Shown: piece by piece, positions 7,314-16,049 of the stretch
Layout of the letters: every line of letters begins with the position of its first letter
How positions within the stretch are numbered: position 1 is the first letter of the stretch
From: an uncultured Oscillospiraceae bacterium
GTDB taxonomy: Bacteria; Bacillota; Clostridia; Oscillospirales; Oscillospiraceae
Assembly: GCA_947632155.1 (NCBI GenBank)
Contig: CANROF010000028.1
Location: 1 to 33,750, forward strand
Direction: 5' to 3'
Length of the DNA: 33,750 nt
Translations under genes and position numbers: made by a program
Notes under the pieces: generated by a model
What the model was told of the DNA's origin: nothing
Database searches by the model: none
Seen by the model: the letters and a program-made list of their open reading frames with translations, nothing else

Positions 7314-9887
7314 CTATAACGTCATCAGAAGCGTCTTTATCTGCTTGGGCGCGAAGGTGAGCGGGATGCCGCCGTCAACGGGCGCGGGCTCCGTGACGGG
7401 CCTCTCCAAAAGGTCCGTCTCCCGCCAGGCCCTCACCGGGGCGTCCGTGTGGAGCACGATCCTGTTCTCTTCCCCGCGGGTGTTGTAGAGCCTCAGGATA
7501 AGGCCGTCGCCCGCCTCCCATTTTTTGAGGGCCGTGCTCCAGACGCCCGCGCCCTCCACGGAAAAGAGGGACCGCGCCGTACATCCCTCCCCCGCGCTCC
7601 CCGCGGCGGAGGGGTCGAGCTGCGCGGCAACCATATCCCCCGAGGCGTACTGGTAGGCCTCGCGCTCCGCCCCGTCAAGGTCGTCCGCGGGGCCGACGCG
7701 GAGCGTATACGCGGCGGTGTTGACGCCCAGGCACTGGGCGTCCGGCGTGGAGAACACGCCCCAGTCGCCCATTTGGTCCACGCACCGGAGCAGGTTGACG
7801 CAAAGGGTATTGCTGCCGTCCCGCAGGACCTCGTACTCATGCAGGCCCCGGGTGGCCACGACCAGGGCGTTCTCCCGGTCCCGCAGCGCCGCAAAGGACT
7901 GCATACGCTGTTCGTTGGTGGGCCACGTCCAGGCGGGGCGCGTCCGGATCTCGCGCTCCAGGATGTCGAACTGTCCGCTTGCCAGGACGGTCCGCGTCCG
8001 GATGCCGTTCCTGAATACGGCCCGCAGTCTATGGCACCCGGAGGCGTTGCGCATCTCAACGAAAATGCCGATGCTTCGGCTGAAGCTGGTGAGCGTGACG
8101 TCCGTCTCGATCCGGAAGGGCGCCTTTTCCTGGGAATACGCCCCGCTGACGCGGTCATAGCCGGTCGAGAGATACAGCGTGTGGCTGACGCGGAAGGTCA
8201 CGTGGTCGCGGCCGGCCTCCTTGAGCGCTATCCCCGCCCGGCTGTCCTCCGAGGTCACCGCCGGGGCGCCGTTGCCCCTGTACAGGTACTCGTCGCCCAC
8301 GTCGGCGGTGTCCTCATAGAGATTGAGGTCCCGCCAGACCCTGCCGGTGGCCTTGTCGGTGACGGTCAGGCTTCCGTTATCCTCGATGTAGAGGGACACC
8401 CACCTGTTTTCCGCCGCGCGGCCGGTGTGGCGCAGCTCCCGGGGCTTTACGGGGCGGGAGGTCACGTAATAGATCCCGCAGCCAAAGGCCGGGACATCCC
8501 GGGCGGCAAAGCGGAACCGGCATCGCTTTACATAGGTCACCTTGCGGAACGAATCCCGGGGCAGGCGGTATGTAAAGGTGTGGGGCAGGACCTCCAGGGG
8601 CGCGGCCAGCGCCGTCCCACTCCGGTCGGTGATGACAAGGTCCTCCGTGTCGGCCGTCTCGGGCAGGTCCACCTCCGCCGTCACCAGGCCGCTGCGGGGG
8701 TAGATGGTCGTATTGAATACCGCCACCGGCACTCCCAGCCCGGGACGGACCGGGAGCTTTTCCGACAGCGTCTCCAGGGCCCGCTTTACGATGCTGTCGC
8801 TCACCTGCAGCACCTTTTCAAACCGGGGGAGCATTTCCCGGTGGACCTCGTCGAGGCCGCATCCGCAGATGGAATCGTGGGCGTGATTTTTGAGCAGCGT
8901 CTTCCAGGCGTAGTTCAGGAAATCCCCGGGGTATTCCCCCGAGACGAGATACGCCATGGCCCCCAGGGGCTCGGCCCGCCGCTCCAGGGCGTTCTGGGCG
9001 GCGTGGTTTTTCTGCTTGAGGTAGATGCGGGAGCTGGCCGTGGAGATGAGCAGTCCGAAGCCGTTGGTATTCTGCCCGGCCAGCTCCTCCCGAATCACCG
9101 GATACCGGTCCATGTCCGGCCTCAGGGCGTCAAAATATTCCGACAGATTGCTCAGCACAAAGCGAACGCCCTGGTCCGCCGCGGCGTTCATCGCCCGGAG
9201 CGCCCGGGGCAGGTCCGTCTGCACCGGCTGATGGTCCCCGCCGTTCATGCCCAGATATTCCCGTGTCTTAGAGGCGCCGCGGAAGGCCCCCAGGAGCTTG
9301 CTCCCCCGGGCCCCCGCCGCCGTCCTTTCCACGGGGAGCTCGGCGGCGTTGTTGTACCAGGGCGTGAAATGCCCGCCCAGGACCCGGCTGCCGTCCGGCG
9401 CCTCCCACTGGACCTCCGCCATATTCGTCACACCGCGGCCAAAGACCACCGTGTCGATGCCGCAGCCCCGCAGGATCTGGGGCATCTGGGATATATTCCC
9501 AAAGCTGTCCGGCAGGTAGCCAGTCCTCTCCACCGGTACGCCCAGCTCCTCCCCCAGGCGCAGGCCCATCATCATATTGCGGACGTTGGCCTCGTCGCTT
9601 GTCAGGTACTCGTCCTGAAGGATGTACCAGGGGCCGACCCTTATCCGTCCCTGACGGATAAGGGCCAGGAGCCTGTCCCGCATATGGGGCTTTATCTCCA
9701 GGTAATCCTCTAAAACGATCATCTGGCCGTCCAGGTGGAAGTACTTGAATTCGGCGTCCCGCTCCATGGTATCCATGAGGCTGTCCATCAGCTCCACCAG
9801 CCGGAAGCGGTGCTGCTCAAAGGGCATGTACCACTCTCTGTCCCAGTGGGTGTGCGGTACGATATGGACGATCTCTTTTTCTGCCAT
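7314..9887 (-). CDS. GH38 alpha-mannosidase, MngB-like subgroup
   Basis: The 857-residue product is a glycoside hydrolase family 38 enzyme, which releases alpha-linked mannose using a bound zinc ion. The zinc motif HTHWDREW gives His14 and Asp16. The nucleophile is Asp127 in LPDSFGN. A third zinc ligand, His337, is in NHAHDSICGCGLDEVH, a form I associate with the MngB (mannosyl-glycerate hydrolase) and streptococcal GH38 group. There is no signal peptide, so it acts on imported substrate. I prefer the ATG at 9887, with GGTGAC a few bases upstream; an in-frame TTG at 9905 would add six residues but has a poor ribosome site. The gene lies between a solute-binding protein and the GH42-like enzyme in one operon. 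Confidence 0.9.
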   Translation of the reverse strand: MAEKEIVHIVPHTHWDREWYMPFEQHRFRLVELMDSLMDTMERDAEFKYFHLDGQMIVLEDYLEIKPHMRDRLLALIRQGRIRVGPWYILQDEYLTSDEANVRNMMMGLRLGEELGVPVERTGYLPDSFGNISQMPQILRGCGIDTVVFGRGVTNMAEVQWEAPDGSRVLGGHFTPWYNNAAELPVERTAAGARGSKLLGAFRGASKTREYLGMNGGDHQPVQTDLPRALRAMNAAADQGVRFVLSNLSEYFDALRPDMDRYPVIREELAGQNTNGFGLLISTASSRIYLKQKNHAAQNALERRAEPLGAMAYLVSGEYPGDFLNYAWKTLLKNHAHDSICGCGLDEVHREMLPRFEKVLQVSDSIVKRALETLSEKLPVRPGLGVPVAVFNTTIYPRSGLVTAEVDLPETADTEDLVITDRSGTALAAPLEVLPHTFTYRLPRDSFRKVTYVKRCRFRFAARDVPAFGCGIYYVTSRPVKPRELRHTGRAAENRWVSLYIEDNGSLTVTDKATGRVWRDLNLYEDTADVGDEYLYRGNGAPAVTSEDSRAGIALKEAGRDHVTFRVSHTLYLSTGYDRVSGAYSQEKAPFRIETDVTLTSFSRSIGIFVEMRNASGCHRLRAVFRNGIRTRTVLASGQFDILEREIRTRPAWTWPTNEQRMQSFAALRDRENALVVATRGLHEYEVLRDGSNTLCVNLLRCVDQMGDWGVFSTPDAQCLGVNTAAYTLRVGPADDLDGAEREAYQYASGDMVAAQLDPSAAGSAGEGCTARSLFSVEGAGVWSTALKKWEAGDGLILRLYNTRGEENRIVLHTDAPVRAWRETDLLERPVTEPAPVDGGIPLTFAPKQIKTLLMTL

Positions 9888-9925
9888 TCTGTCACCAATT
9901 TCCAAATTGTTTATATCCCCGCCCG

Positions 9926-11467
9926 TCAGCCGGCCGGCTGTCTGGTGGAGTTGATGACCTCGTCGATGAGCGTCTCCACCACCGTGCGGTTGGATTCGAT
10001 CATGCTGGCGGCGTCGGCGGCGGGGTCCCGGGCCACGGGCTTGAAGATGGGGGTGATGGTGCTCTGCTCAAACTCGGTGGCGATGCGGCTGTACATGAAG
10101 AGCGGGTCCGTCACAAGGTTGGGCAGGATATACTCGTCCAGCATCCGGGCGGACTCGTCGTCCCGGTAATAGAGGTCGGAGACTTCCTTCTGCCAAATGT
10201 CGTACTCGGAGTACGAGCAGGCCGCCAGGGCCTCCAAGATGAGGCCGGTGGCCTCCGGGTTGTCGATGGAGCGGGGGACGCAGACGATGGGGGTGTTGTG
10301 GTCGATGGCGCTGTAGTACCGGTCCACGTCCGGGCCCATGGGGATGGGCACCAGGCCGAAGTCGTCCTCCATATCCCGCAGGGCCTGGCCGCGGGTGGTG
10401 AGGTTGAAGTAGAAGGTGACCTGGCCGTCGATGAACCGCTGGGTGCACATGCTGGAGTCGCCGCCGCCGTAGTAGTAGGTCCCGGGGGTGGAGAACATGT
10501 TCTTCATGGTGGTGAGGGTGGGGATCACGTTCTCGTCGGTCATGGCGTATCTCACCATACCCTCGTCGTCCACCCGGAACATGCTCTGGCCGTTTGCCAG
10601 GAACATGGCGGTGAAGGCGCCGTCCAGGCCCCCGGTGACGGAGTAGATGTCGCTGTTGCCAAACTCGCCGTCGCCCTCCACGTCCTTCATGCCGTGGCTC
10701 AGAAGCTCCCCGAACGTCTGCCAGTTCCAGTTGCCCTCCGCCATCAGGTCGTAGGGGCTGGTGAGATTCAGCTCATCCACCAGGCGCTTGTTGAAATAGA
10801 GGCAGAAGCCGTGGGTGTAGGGGTTGGCGAACATGGCGGAGGCGCCGTGGCGGACGCCGGACTTCAGCACGGCGGACTCGTCATAGAGCTTCAGCCAGTG
10901 GTCCTGGGTGAAGTCCACATAGGGGAGGGTGCTCATGTCGTAGAGGTAGTCGCCCACCTGGAATTTGCCGAAGTTGAAGAGCGTCACGTCCATGATGTCG
11001 GCGATCTTCTCGCCGGACATGATGAGCATGTAGTTTTCGTTGAAGAAGCTGGTGGGGTCGTAATATTCGTAGGTGATCTTGCAGTTGAACTTGTCCTCGA
11101 TGGCCTTGTTCCGGGCCAGGATGGCGTCAGAGAGCTCGGAGGCGCCGGGCTCCATGATGGGGCGGTCGTCCACGCCGTAGTAGGCGGCCTCGGCGATAAC
11201 GAACTCATAGCCGCCCAGGTCCACGTCCGGCATGGTATCAAGGTAGGCGTAGGGGTTTTCCGGCGCCGGGTCCTCCCCGCCGGGCTCCTCCGGGTCCTGG
11301 CCGCCGGGGTTGGGGTCCGTGCCGGGGGTATCGCCCGGCGTACCGTTCATGTCGGAGGGCGTCTGGGTCCCGTTCCCCCCGTCTCCGGCGGTACCGCCGC
11401 CTCCGCAGGCGGCAAGGCAGGCCGCGAGCATGGCGGCGCAAAGAAGTAAGCTTATGACCTTTTTCAT
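9926..11467 (-). CDS. Sugar ABC transporter solute-binding lipoprotein
   Basis: This 513-residue protein begins with a lipoprotein signal, lipobox L-A-A-C with Cys21, followed by a flexible Gly/Asp/Pro-rich linker to about residue 80. The rest resembles family-1 extracellular solute-binding proteins, which present oligosaccharides to MalF/MalG-type permeases. The ATG at 11467 fits the signal sequence and has GGAG upstream; the 31 codons in frame before it look like leader read-through. It follows the permease at 11557 by 89 bp and precedes the GH38 gene. It is the second of two solute-binding proteins in the operon and the only lipidated one. Confidence 0.85.
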   Translation of the reverse strand: MKKVISLLLCAAMLAACLAACGGGGTAGDGGNGTQTPSDMNGTPGDTPGTDPNPGGQDPEEPGGEDPAPENPYAYLDTMPDVDLGGYEFVIAEAAYYGVDDRPIMEPGASELSDAILARNKAIEDKFNCKITYEYYDPTSFFNENYMLIMSGEKIADIMDVTLFNFGKFQVGDYLYDMSTLPYVDFTQDHWLKLYDESAVLKSGVRHGASAMFANPYTHGFCLYFNKRLVDELNLTSPYDLMAEGNWNWQTFGELLSHGMKDVEGDGEFGNSDIYSVTGGLDGAFTAMFLANGQSMFRVDDEGMVRYAMTDENVIPTLTTMKNMFSTPGTYYYGGGDSSMCTQRFIDGQVTFYFNLTTRGQALRDMEDDFGLVPIPMGPDVDRYYSAIDHNTPIVCVPRSIDNPEATGLILEALAACSYSEYDIWQKEVSDLYYRDDESARMLDEYILPNLVTDPLFMYSRIATEFEQSTITPIFKPVARDPAADAASMIESNRTVVETLIDEVINSTRQPAG

Positions 11468-11556
11468 GGGTAGTCTCCACGCCGGAGCGGCACCGGCAAT
11501 ACATTTATAAATGAAAACGGACGCCGCGAAATTATCCGTTTCCATGCTGGACCGGA

Positions 11557-12483
11557 TCACTGTCCCACAATACCGCTTCGCTCGATGCCCTGGATGAGCT
11601 TCTTCTGGAAAATCAGGTAGAAGATGAAAAGCGGCGTCACGGTCATGATGACCGCGGTGTTCTGCATGATGGAGGACATCTTGGTCCCCTTGGTAATGGC
11701 CTCGGTGGAAATGGCGGTGACCTTGGTCAGGATCGTGGGCAGCACTGCCATGTTCCGGTTAAAGAGCCCGGAATAGAAGGTGTCCGTCCATTGCCAGGCG
11801 AAGGACAGCAGGAAGATGGAGATGAGCATGGGCTGGGCGACGGGCAGGATGATGCGGAAGAACGTCCTGATGGGGTCGCAGCCGTCCAGGGTAGCGGCCT
11901 CGTTCAGCTCCCGGGGCACGCCCTTGAAAAACTGGCGCATGACGAAGATGTAGAGCCCGTTTTTCAGGCCCGTGGCCGTCATGGACAGCATCGCCGAGGG
12001 CAGCACCGTCTCCACCAGCTTCAGGCTCCCCACGCCCGCCGCGTCCAGGAGCCCGTAGATGTCGAAATACCGGAACTCCATGTAGAGGGCCAGCGAGATG
12101 GTCTGGGGCGGGATGATGATGGTGGCGATGGCCATGAGGAAGAAGAACGTCCTGCCGCGGAATTTGAATTTCGCAAAGCCGTAGCCCGCCATGCAGCACA
12201 CGAAGGTCTGGAGCGTGGCGCAGACGGTGGAGATAATGAGGGAGTTCCGGAACGCCGGCCAGTACCCGCCGTACTGAAGGACCCTCCGGATGTTGTCCAG
12301 GGTCGGCGCCTGGGGCACCATCCAGACGGTGGGGTTTTGCAGGTCCGCGGGGCTCATGAACATCATGACGATCTTCTGCATGAACGGGAAGAGGATCACG
12401 TAGGAGAGCCCAAGGAGCAGGATGAACCGGAAGGCCGGCCACACCAGCCTTACAGGCGAGGGCCTCGGTTTTTTTGTTTTCAT
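11557..12483 (-). CDS. ABC sugar transporter permease, MalG/UgpE type
   Basis: The 308-residue product has six predicted membrane segments and a binding-protein-dependent transport EAA loop at about residues 191-217 (ELNEAATLDGC, ending in LPVAQP). This loop contacts the ATPase. Its partner is the permease directly upstream, and together they form the second membrane channel of the operon. The ATG at 12483 follows AGGAGG by 8 bp, which decides the start over an upstream in-frame ATG. No ATPase gene is present in the window, so an MsmK/UgpC-like subunit encoded elsewhere is expected. Confidence 0.88.
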   Translation of the reverse strand: MKTKKPRPSPVRLVWPAFRFILLLGLSYVILFPFMQKIVMMFMSPADLQNPTVWMVPQAPTLDNIRRVLQYGGYWPAFRNSLIISTVCATLQTFVCCMAGYGFAKFKFRGRTFFFLMAIATIIIPPQTISLALYMEFRYFDIYGLLDAAGVGSLKLVETVLPSAMLSMTATGLKNGLYIFVMRQFFKGVPRELNEAATLDGCDPIRTFFRIILPVAQPMLISIFLLSFAWQWTDTFYSGLFNRNMAVLPTILTKVTAISTEAITKGTKMSSIMQNTAVIMTVTPLFIFYLIFQKKLIQGIERSGIVGQ

Positions 12484-12494
12484 GACAGCACCTC

Positions 12495-13436
12495 CTAATC
12501 CCGCTCCTGGTAGAACGTGAACCTGTAGCAGATAAGGGCCACGCCCGCCAGGACCACCACCACCAAAATGAGATAGAGCCACGCCATGGCGGAGGCGGCG
12601 TTGTAGTTCATCTTGTTGAAGCCCACGTCGTCGATGAGCGCCATGATGGGGTTATCCGACCGGGTAAAGCCGTCGATGACGGTGTAGATGATGTTGACGA
12701 AAATGATGGGGCTCAGCATGGGGACGGTGATCTTCCAAAAGGACTCCCACCCGCTGGCGCCGTCCACGTCGGCGGCCTCGTAGATCTCCGGGGAGATGCT
12801 CTGGAGGCCCGACAGGAAGAGGATGATCTGCACGCCGGAGTAGTTGACGATGCTGTAGATGTTGTTCACCAGCTCCACGATGAAGTCCACCACGGCGGCG
12901 GGGATGTACATCTGCTGGAGCATGAATTTGATGTTGGAGATGTCAAACCCTCCGGCCACGGTGGTGGAGGCGCCCGTCTCGATGCCGGCGGCGCTGCCCA
13001 TGCTCTCCAGCATGGCGTTGGACATGTCCGCCTTCAGCACGATGCCCGTGGTCACGATGACCGGCAGGAAGAAGATGGCGCGGAAAAAGCCCCGGCCGCG
13101 CATCTTCTGATTCAAAAGCACCGCGATGAAGAGGCTGAAGAGGATGATGGCCGGGCTTTGCAAAAGGAGCTTGCCCAGCAGCTCCAGCGTGTCCCGCAGG
13201 AAGGTGGGGTGCGTGAAGAGGGCGTAGCTGTAGCCGGCGCCCCCCACCCAGCTAAGCTCATAGCCGTCCGCCCCCATGGTGATGTCGTTGAGGCTGTACC
13301 GGAAGGCGTTGACGATGACCGGAACGTAGATGAGCAGGAAGCCCACCACGAAGGGCGCGATGAAAAACCACCCGTAAAGGCCGTTTTTGCGCTGAAGAGC
13401 GCCGGTCCGCTGCTTTTTCGTTTTGACGCGCTTCAT
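12495..13436 (-). CDS. ABC sugar transporter permease, MalF/UgpA type
   Basis: The 313-residue protein has six membrane segments and an EAA loop at about residues 216-243 (EIYEAADVDGA, ending in VPMLSP). A long segment of about 55 residues (137-192), rich in Gly, Ser and Thr, is inserted between the central membrane helices. It is longer than the corresponding loop of the other MalF-type permease in this operon and may contact a binding protein. The ATG at 13436 overlaps the previous stop as ATGA and has GGGAGG upstream, showing tight coupling to the DUF5696-like gene. The gap to the next permease is 11 bp. Confidence 0.88.
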   Translation of the reverse strand: MKRVKTKKQRTGALQRKNGLYGWFFIAPFVVGFLLIYVPVIVNAFRYSLNDITMGADGYELSWVGGAGYSYALFTHPTFLRDTLELLGKLLLQSPAIILFSLFIAVLLNQKMRGRGFFRAIFFLPVIVTTGIVLKADMSNAMLESMGSAAGIETGASTTVAGGFDISNIKFMLQQMYIPAAVVDFIVELVNNIYSIVNYSGVQIILFLSGLQSISPEIYEAADVDGASGWESFWKITVPMLSPIIFVNIIYTVIDGFTRSDNPIMALIDDVGFNKMNYNAASAMAWLYLILVVVVLAGVALICYRFTFYQERD

Positions 13437-16033
13437 TCCGCCGCCTCCCTGTCCACCCGGACGTAGTCCTGGGCCTTCACCGTGACCGCGCCGTCCGTGT
13501 AGTCGCGGTCCGTAAAATTCACGTAGATGACCGTGCCGTTCTGGTACTCCACCCGGGAGACGCCCTCCGCCAGGTCCCGGTGGGAAACCATGACCACGTC
13601 CCTCAGGTCCCCGACGGCCCGGTCCACCTGCCTGTAGCACTCCAGGAGCTTGTCCCGCCAGGTATCGTAGTCCACGGAGTAGAGGTCCGCCTGGCGGCTT
13701 ATTTTCAGCAGGTCCGTATTTTCGAACGCCAGCTCGATGTAGAGCCCGGCGCCGCCCTCGATGGTCTTCAACAGCTCCGTCTGGTAGTCTCCGGAGAGGT
13801 TGATGGGGGCGGTGGTGTAGTCGATGGTCCCGTGGAGGACCATCTGGAGGAAGGGCACCGAGCCGTCCGCGTCCGGGTAGCCGCTGGCCGCCAGGGGCGC
13901 CTCCAGAAGGCAGGAGACGTACTCATACACATACCGGTTGGTCCCGACGGTCATGAGGTCGTAGCTCCCCGAGGCCCGCCGCAGGAGCTCCTGGACGTAC
14001 CTCTGGGCCTCCGCGCGGCTGACGCCGTGCCGGGTGCTCTTGTCGCTGTTGAGATTTCCGCCCAGCGTCCCCACCGAAAGGCCCGTGAGGCCCAGCTTGC
14101 CGTAGGAGGCGTCGAAGCTCTCATAAAACTCCAGCATCGCCGCGGGGCGGAGGGTATACTTGAATTTCCGCTCGTTCATAAGGCCGGAGCTCAGGCGGAC
14201 CTCGTTGTAGCCGGAGCAGGTCTTGTCCAGCATCCGGCTGGTGTCGGAGGCGGCGGTGAAGCCGTCGAAGAGGGCGGAGCCCCCCACGTAGGCGAAGTCC
14301 GCGTCGAAGTAGAGCCCCACGCCCAGCTCCGAAAGGGTCCCCTCCAGGTCCCGGAGGGCGGACTTCCCGCCCAGCACCCGGGGTATTTTGGCGGAGGTAT
14401 ACGCCTTTTCGTCAAGCCCGGAGGAGGTCCACCCCAGATACCGCAGGTCCAGATCTCCCACGCCGCCCTCCGTGAGCTCCACGGCGATCTTGCCGGCGTC
14501 CTCAAAGGACGTGAGGGGAGACTTGCGGGTGACGGGGATGAAAAGGAACTCGTCCTCGTGCTCGACGCTGCCGTAGAGCCCCACCACCAGCCGGAGCCCC
14601 TCCCCCTCCACCCGGGGCGCCAGCGCCAGGCTCTCCCGGTAATAGGCCGCCATCTCCGAATAGCCGGAGCCCCGCGGCATGGGGACATAGGCTACGCGGT
14701 AGGTCCCGTCGTAGGGGGTCCTGTCCGCGATGGTCCAGGCGTACTGGGTGTTCACGTCCTTGTACTCAAAGCTGTCATAGTCGTGGTAGGACATCGCCGT
14801 GCCCGCTCTGGCGTAGCCGCTGACGTTCCCGCCGGAGTTGGCGATGATGTCCGTCATGGCCGCCCCCTCCTCCACCACGGCGAAGAGCGACCCACCGTCC
14901 GTGACGATGCCGAACACCGGCAGGGACGCCGTCATCAGGTGCTCATAGCCCGGGGTGTAGGTCAGCGCCCGGTCGTAGCCGTAGATGGGGATGCGTATGT
15001 CGTTGCCCAGCTTGTCCCCGTCCCGGTTGAAGCCCATGACGGCGCCGCTGCCGTCGGGGATGAGGATGTACCCCTCGTCGGTATACGGGGCGGCGCCGAA
15101 ATACTCCAGGACCCCGATCTCCAGCAGGGTAAAGTTCTCCTCGTCGTAGGAGATGAGCGAGGTGGGGACGCTGACGTTGAGCCGCCCGTCCTCCAGCTCG
15201 TACTGGACGGAGATCTCAAACCGGGGGCTCACGGTGACGTTCTCGGCGGCCCCCAGGGCCTCCAGGTCCGCGTCCATGTCCTCAAAGGTATACCCCGCGG
15301 TGGCGAGATACCCCTCCAGCTCGGTCTTCTCCCGTTCCGTCACCGTCCGGAGGACGTAGATGGCCTGGGTGTCCACCACGGGGAAGCGCTCCCGAATCAG
15401 CGCCAACTGCGATTCCTCCGTGGTTTCCGGGTCATAGAGCCGGTAGAAGACCTTCATGCGGGATACGCCCCGGGAGGGCAGCAGCTCCAGAATGCTCTCA
15501 AACCGCGCCGCCGGAAGCGCCTCCGGCAGGAGCGTGCGCTGCTGGGCCCGGCCGATGACCATATTGACCCGCAGGCCCTTTTCCAGGGGCTCCACGGTGT
15601 ACTGGCCCTTGGCGATACACTCCGGGAAGCTGAAGATCTCCGCCGTCTTCTGCTGGCTGTCCATGTAGGAGAGCCTTATCTGAGAGGCGATGCGCTGCTT
15701 CTGGCTGTCCACCGTCCTGGCGTTGGCGGCAAGGTCCCAGGGCGTGGAGAAATAGACGGACTCCCCTGCCCTGAGGGCGATGTCCCCGGTGGTTTCGTCA
15801 AAATAGAGGGTCAGGTCCCCCTCCGCGGCCGCCTCCGTCATGGCCTCCAGCCGCTCCTGGGCGGAGGCGTAGTCCGGGAGCTTCTCCGCGTGGGTCCTGG
15901 GGGTCCGGGCCTCCCCCGCGGCGGGGGACGCCGCCTCCGGCTCCCTGGGCGGCAATGCAGGGGCGCCGCCGCAGGAGCTAAGGAGGAGCGTCAGGAGGCA
16001 AAGGGCCGCGCACAGCCTTCGTTTTTTATTCAT
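13433..16033 (-). CDS. Large lipoprotein, DUF5696-like
   Basis: This 866-residue protein has a lipoprotein signal with lipobox L-S-S-C (Cys21), so it should be tethered to the outer face of the membrane. The linker to about residue 50 is Pro/Ala/Glu-rich. The body is mixed alpha/beta; I recognise it as resembling DUF5696 proteins, which I recall beside YIP1 proteins and sugar ABC permeases in Clostridia and Paenibacillus. The central part (about 490-760), with alternating strands and Asp/Glu-rich turns, could be a TIM-barrel glycoside hydrolase fold, but I can assign no catalytic residues. It follows the YIP1 gene by 16 bp and overlaps the next permease by 4 bp, so a role in substrate capture or processing at the importer is likely. 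Confidence 0.65.
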   Translation of the reverse strand: MNKKRRLCAALCLLTLLLSSCGGAPALPPREPEAASPAAGEARTPRTHAEKLPDYASAQERLEAMTEAAAEGDLTLYFDETTGDIALRAGESVYFSTPWDLAANARTVDSQKQRIASQIRLSYMDSQQKTAEIFSFPECIAKGQYTVEPLEKGLRVNMVIGRAQQRTLLPEALPAARFESILELLPSRGVSRMKVFYRLYDPETTEESQLALIRERFPVVDTQAIYVLRTVTEREKTELEGYLATAGYTFEDMDADLEALGAAENVTVSPRFEISVQYELEDGRLNVSVPTSLISYDEENFTLLEIGVLEYFGAAPYTDEGYILIPDGSGAVMGFNRDGDKLGNDIRIPIYGYDRALTYTPGYEHLMTASLPVFGIVTDGGSLFAVVEEGAAMTDIIANSGGNVSGYARAGTAMSYHDYDSFEYKDVNTQYAWTIADRTPYDGTYRVAYVPMPRGSGYSEMAAYYRESLALAPRVEGEGLRLVVGLYGSVEHEDEFLFIPVTRKSPLTSFEDAGKIAVELTEGGVGDLDLRYLGWTSSGLDEKAYTSAKIPRVLGGKSALRDLEGTLSELGVGLYFDADFAYVGGSALFDGFTAASDTSRMLDKTCSGYNEVRLSSGLMNERKFKYTLRPAAMLEFYESFDASYGKLGLTGLSVGTLGGNLNSDKSTRHGVSRAEAQRYVQELLRRASGSYDLMTVGTNRYVYEYVSCLLEAPLAASGYPDADGSVPFLQMVLHGTIDYTTAPINLSGDYQTELLKTIEGGAGLYIELAFENTDLLKISRQADLYSVDYDTWRDKLLECYRQVDRAVGDLRDVVMVSHRDLAEGVSRVEYQNGTVIYVNFTDRDYTDGAVTVKAQDYVRVDREAAE

Positions 16034-16049
16034 ATGCCTTCACCTCCCC

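Noticed and set aside
7449-9713. 754-codon open frame on the plus strand
   Set aside because: It is a shadow of the GH38 gene, whose catalytic motifs are intact on the minus strand.
11468-11556. Internal promoter or terminator in the 89-bp gap between permease and lipoprotein
   Set aside because: Only a 5-bp hairpin (GCCGG/CCGGC) without a T-tract and no convincing promoter were seen, so the operon is taken as continuous.
11468-11560. N-terminal extension of the solute-binding lipoprotein to 11560
   Set aside because: The extra 31 codons lack signal-peptide character, while the ATG at 11467 begins a standard lipoprotein signal.
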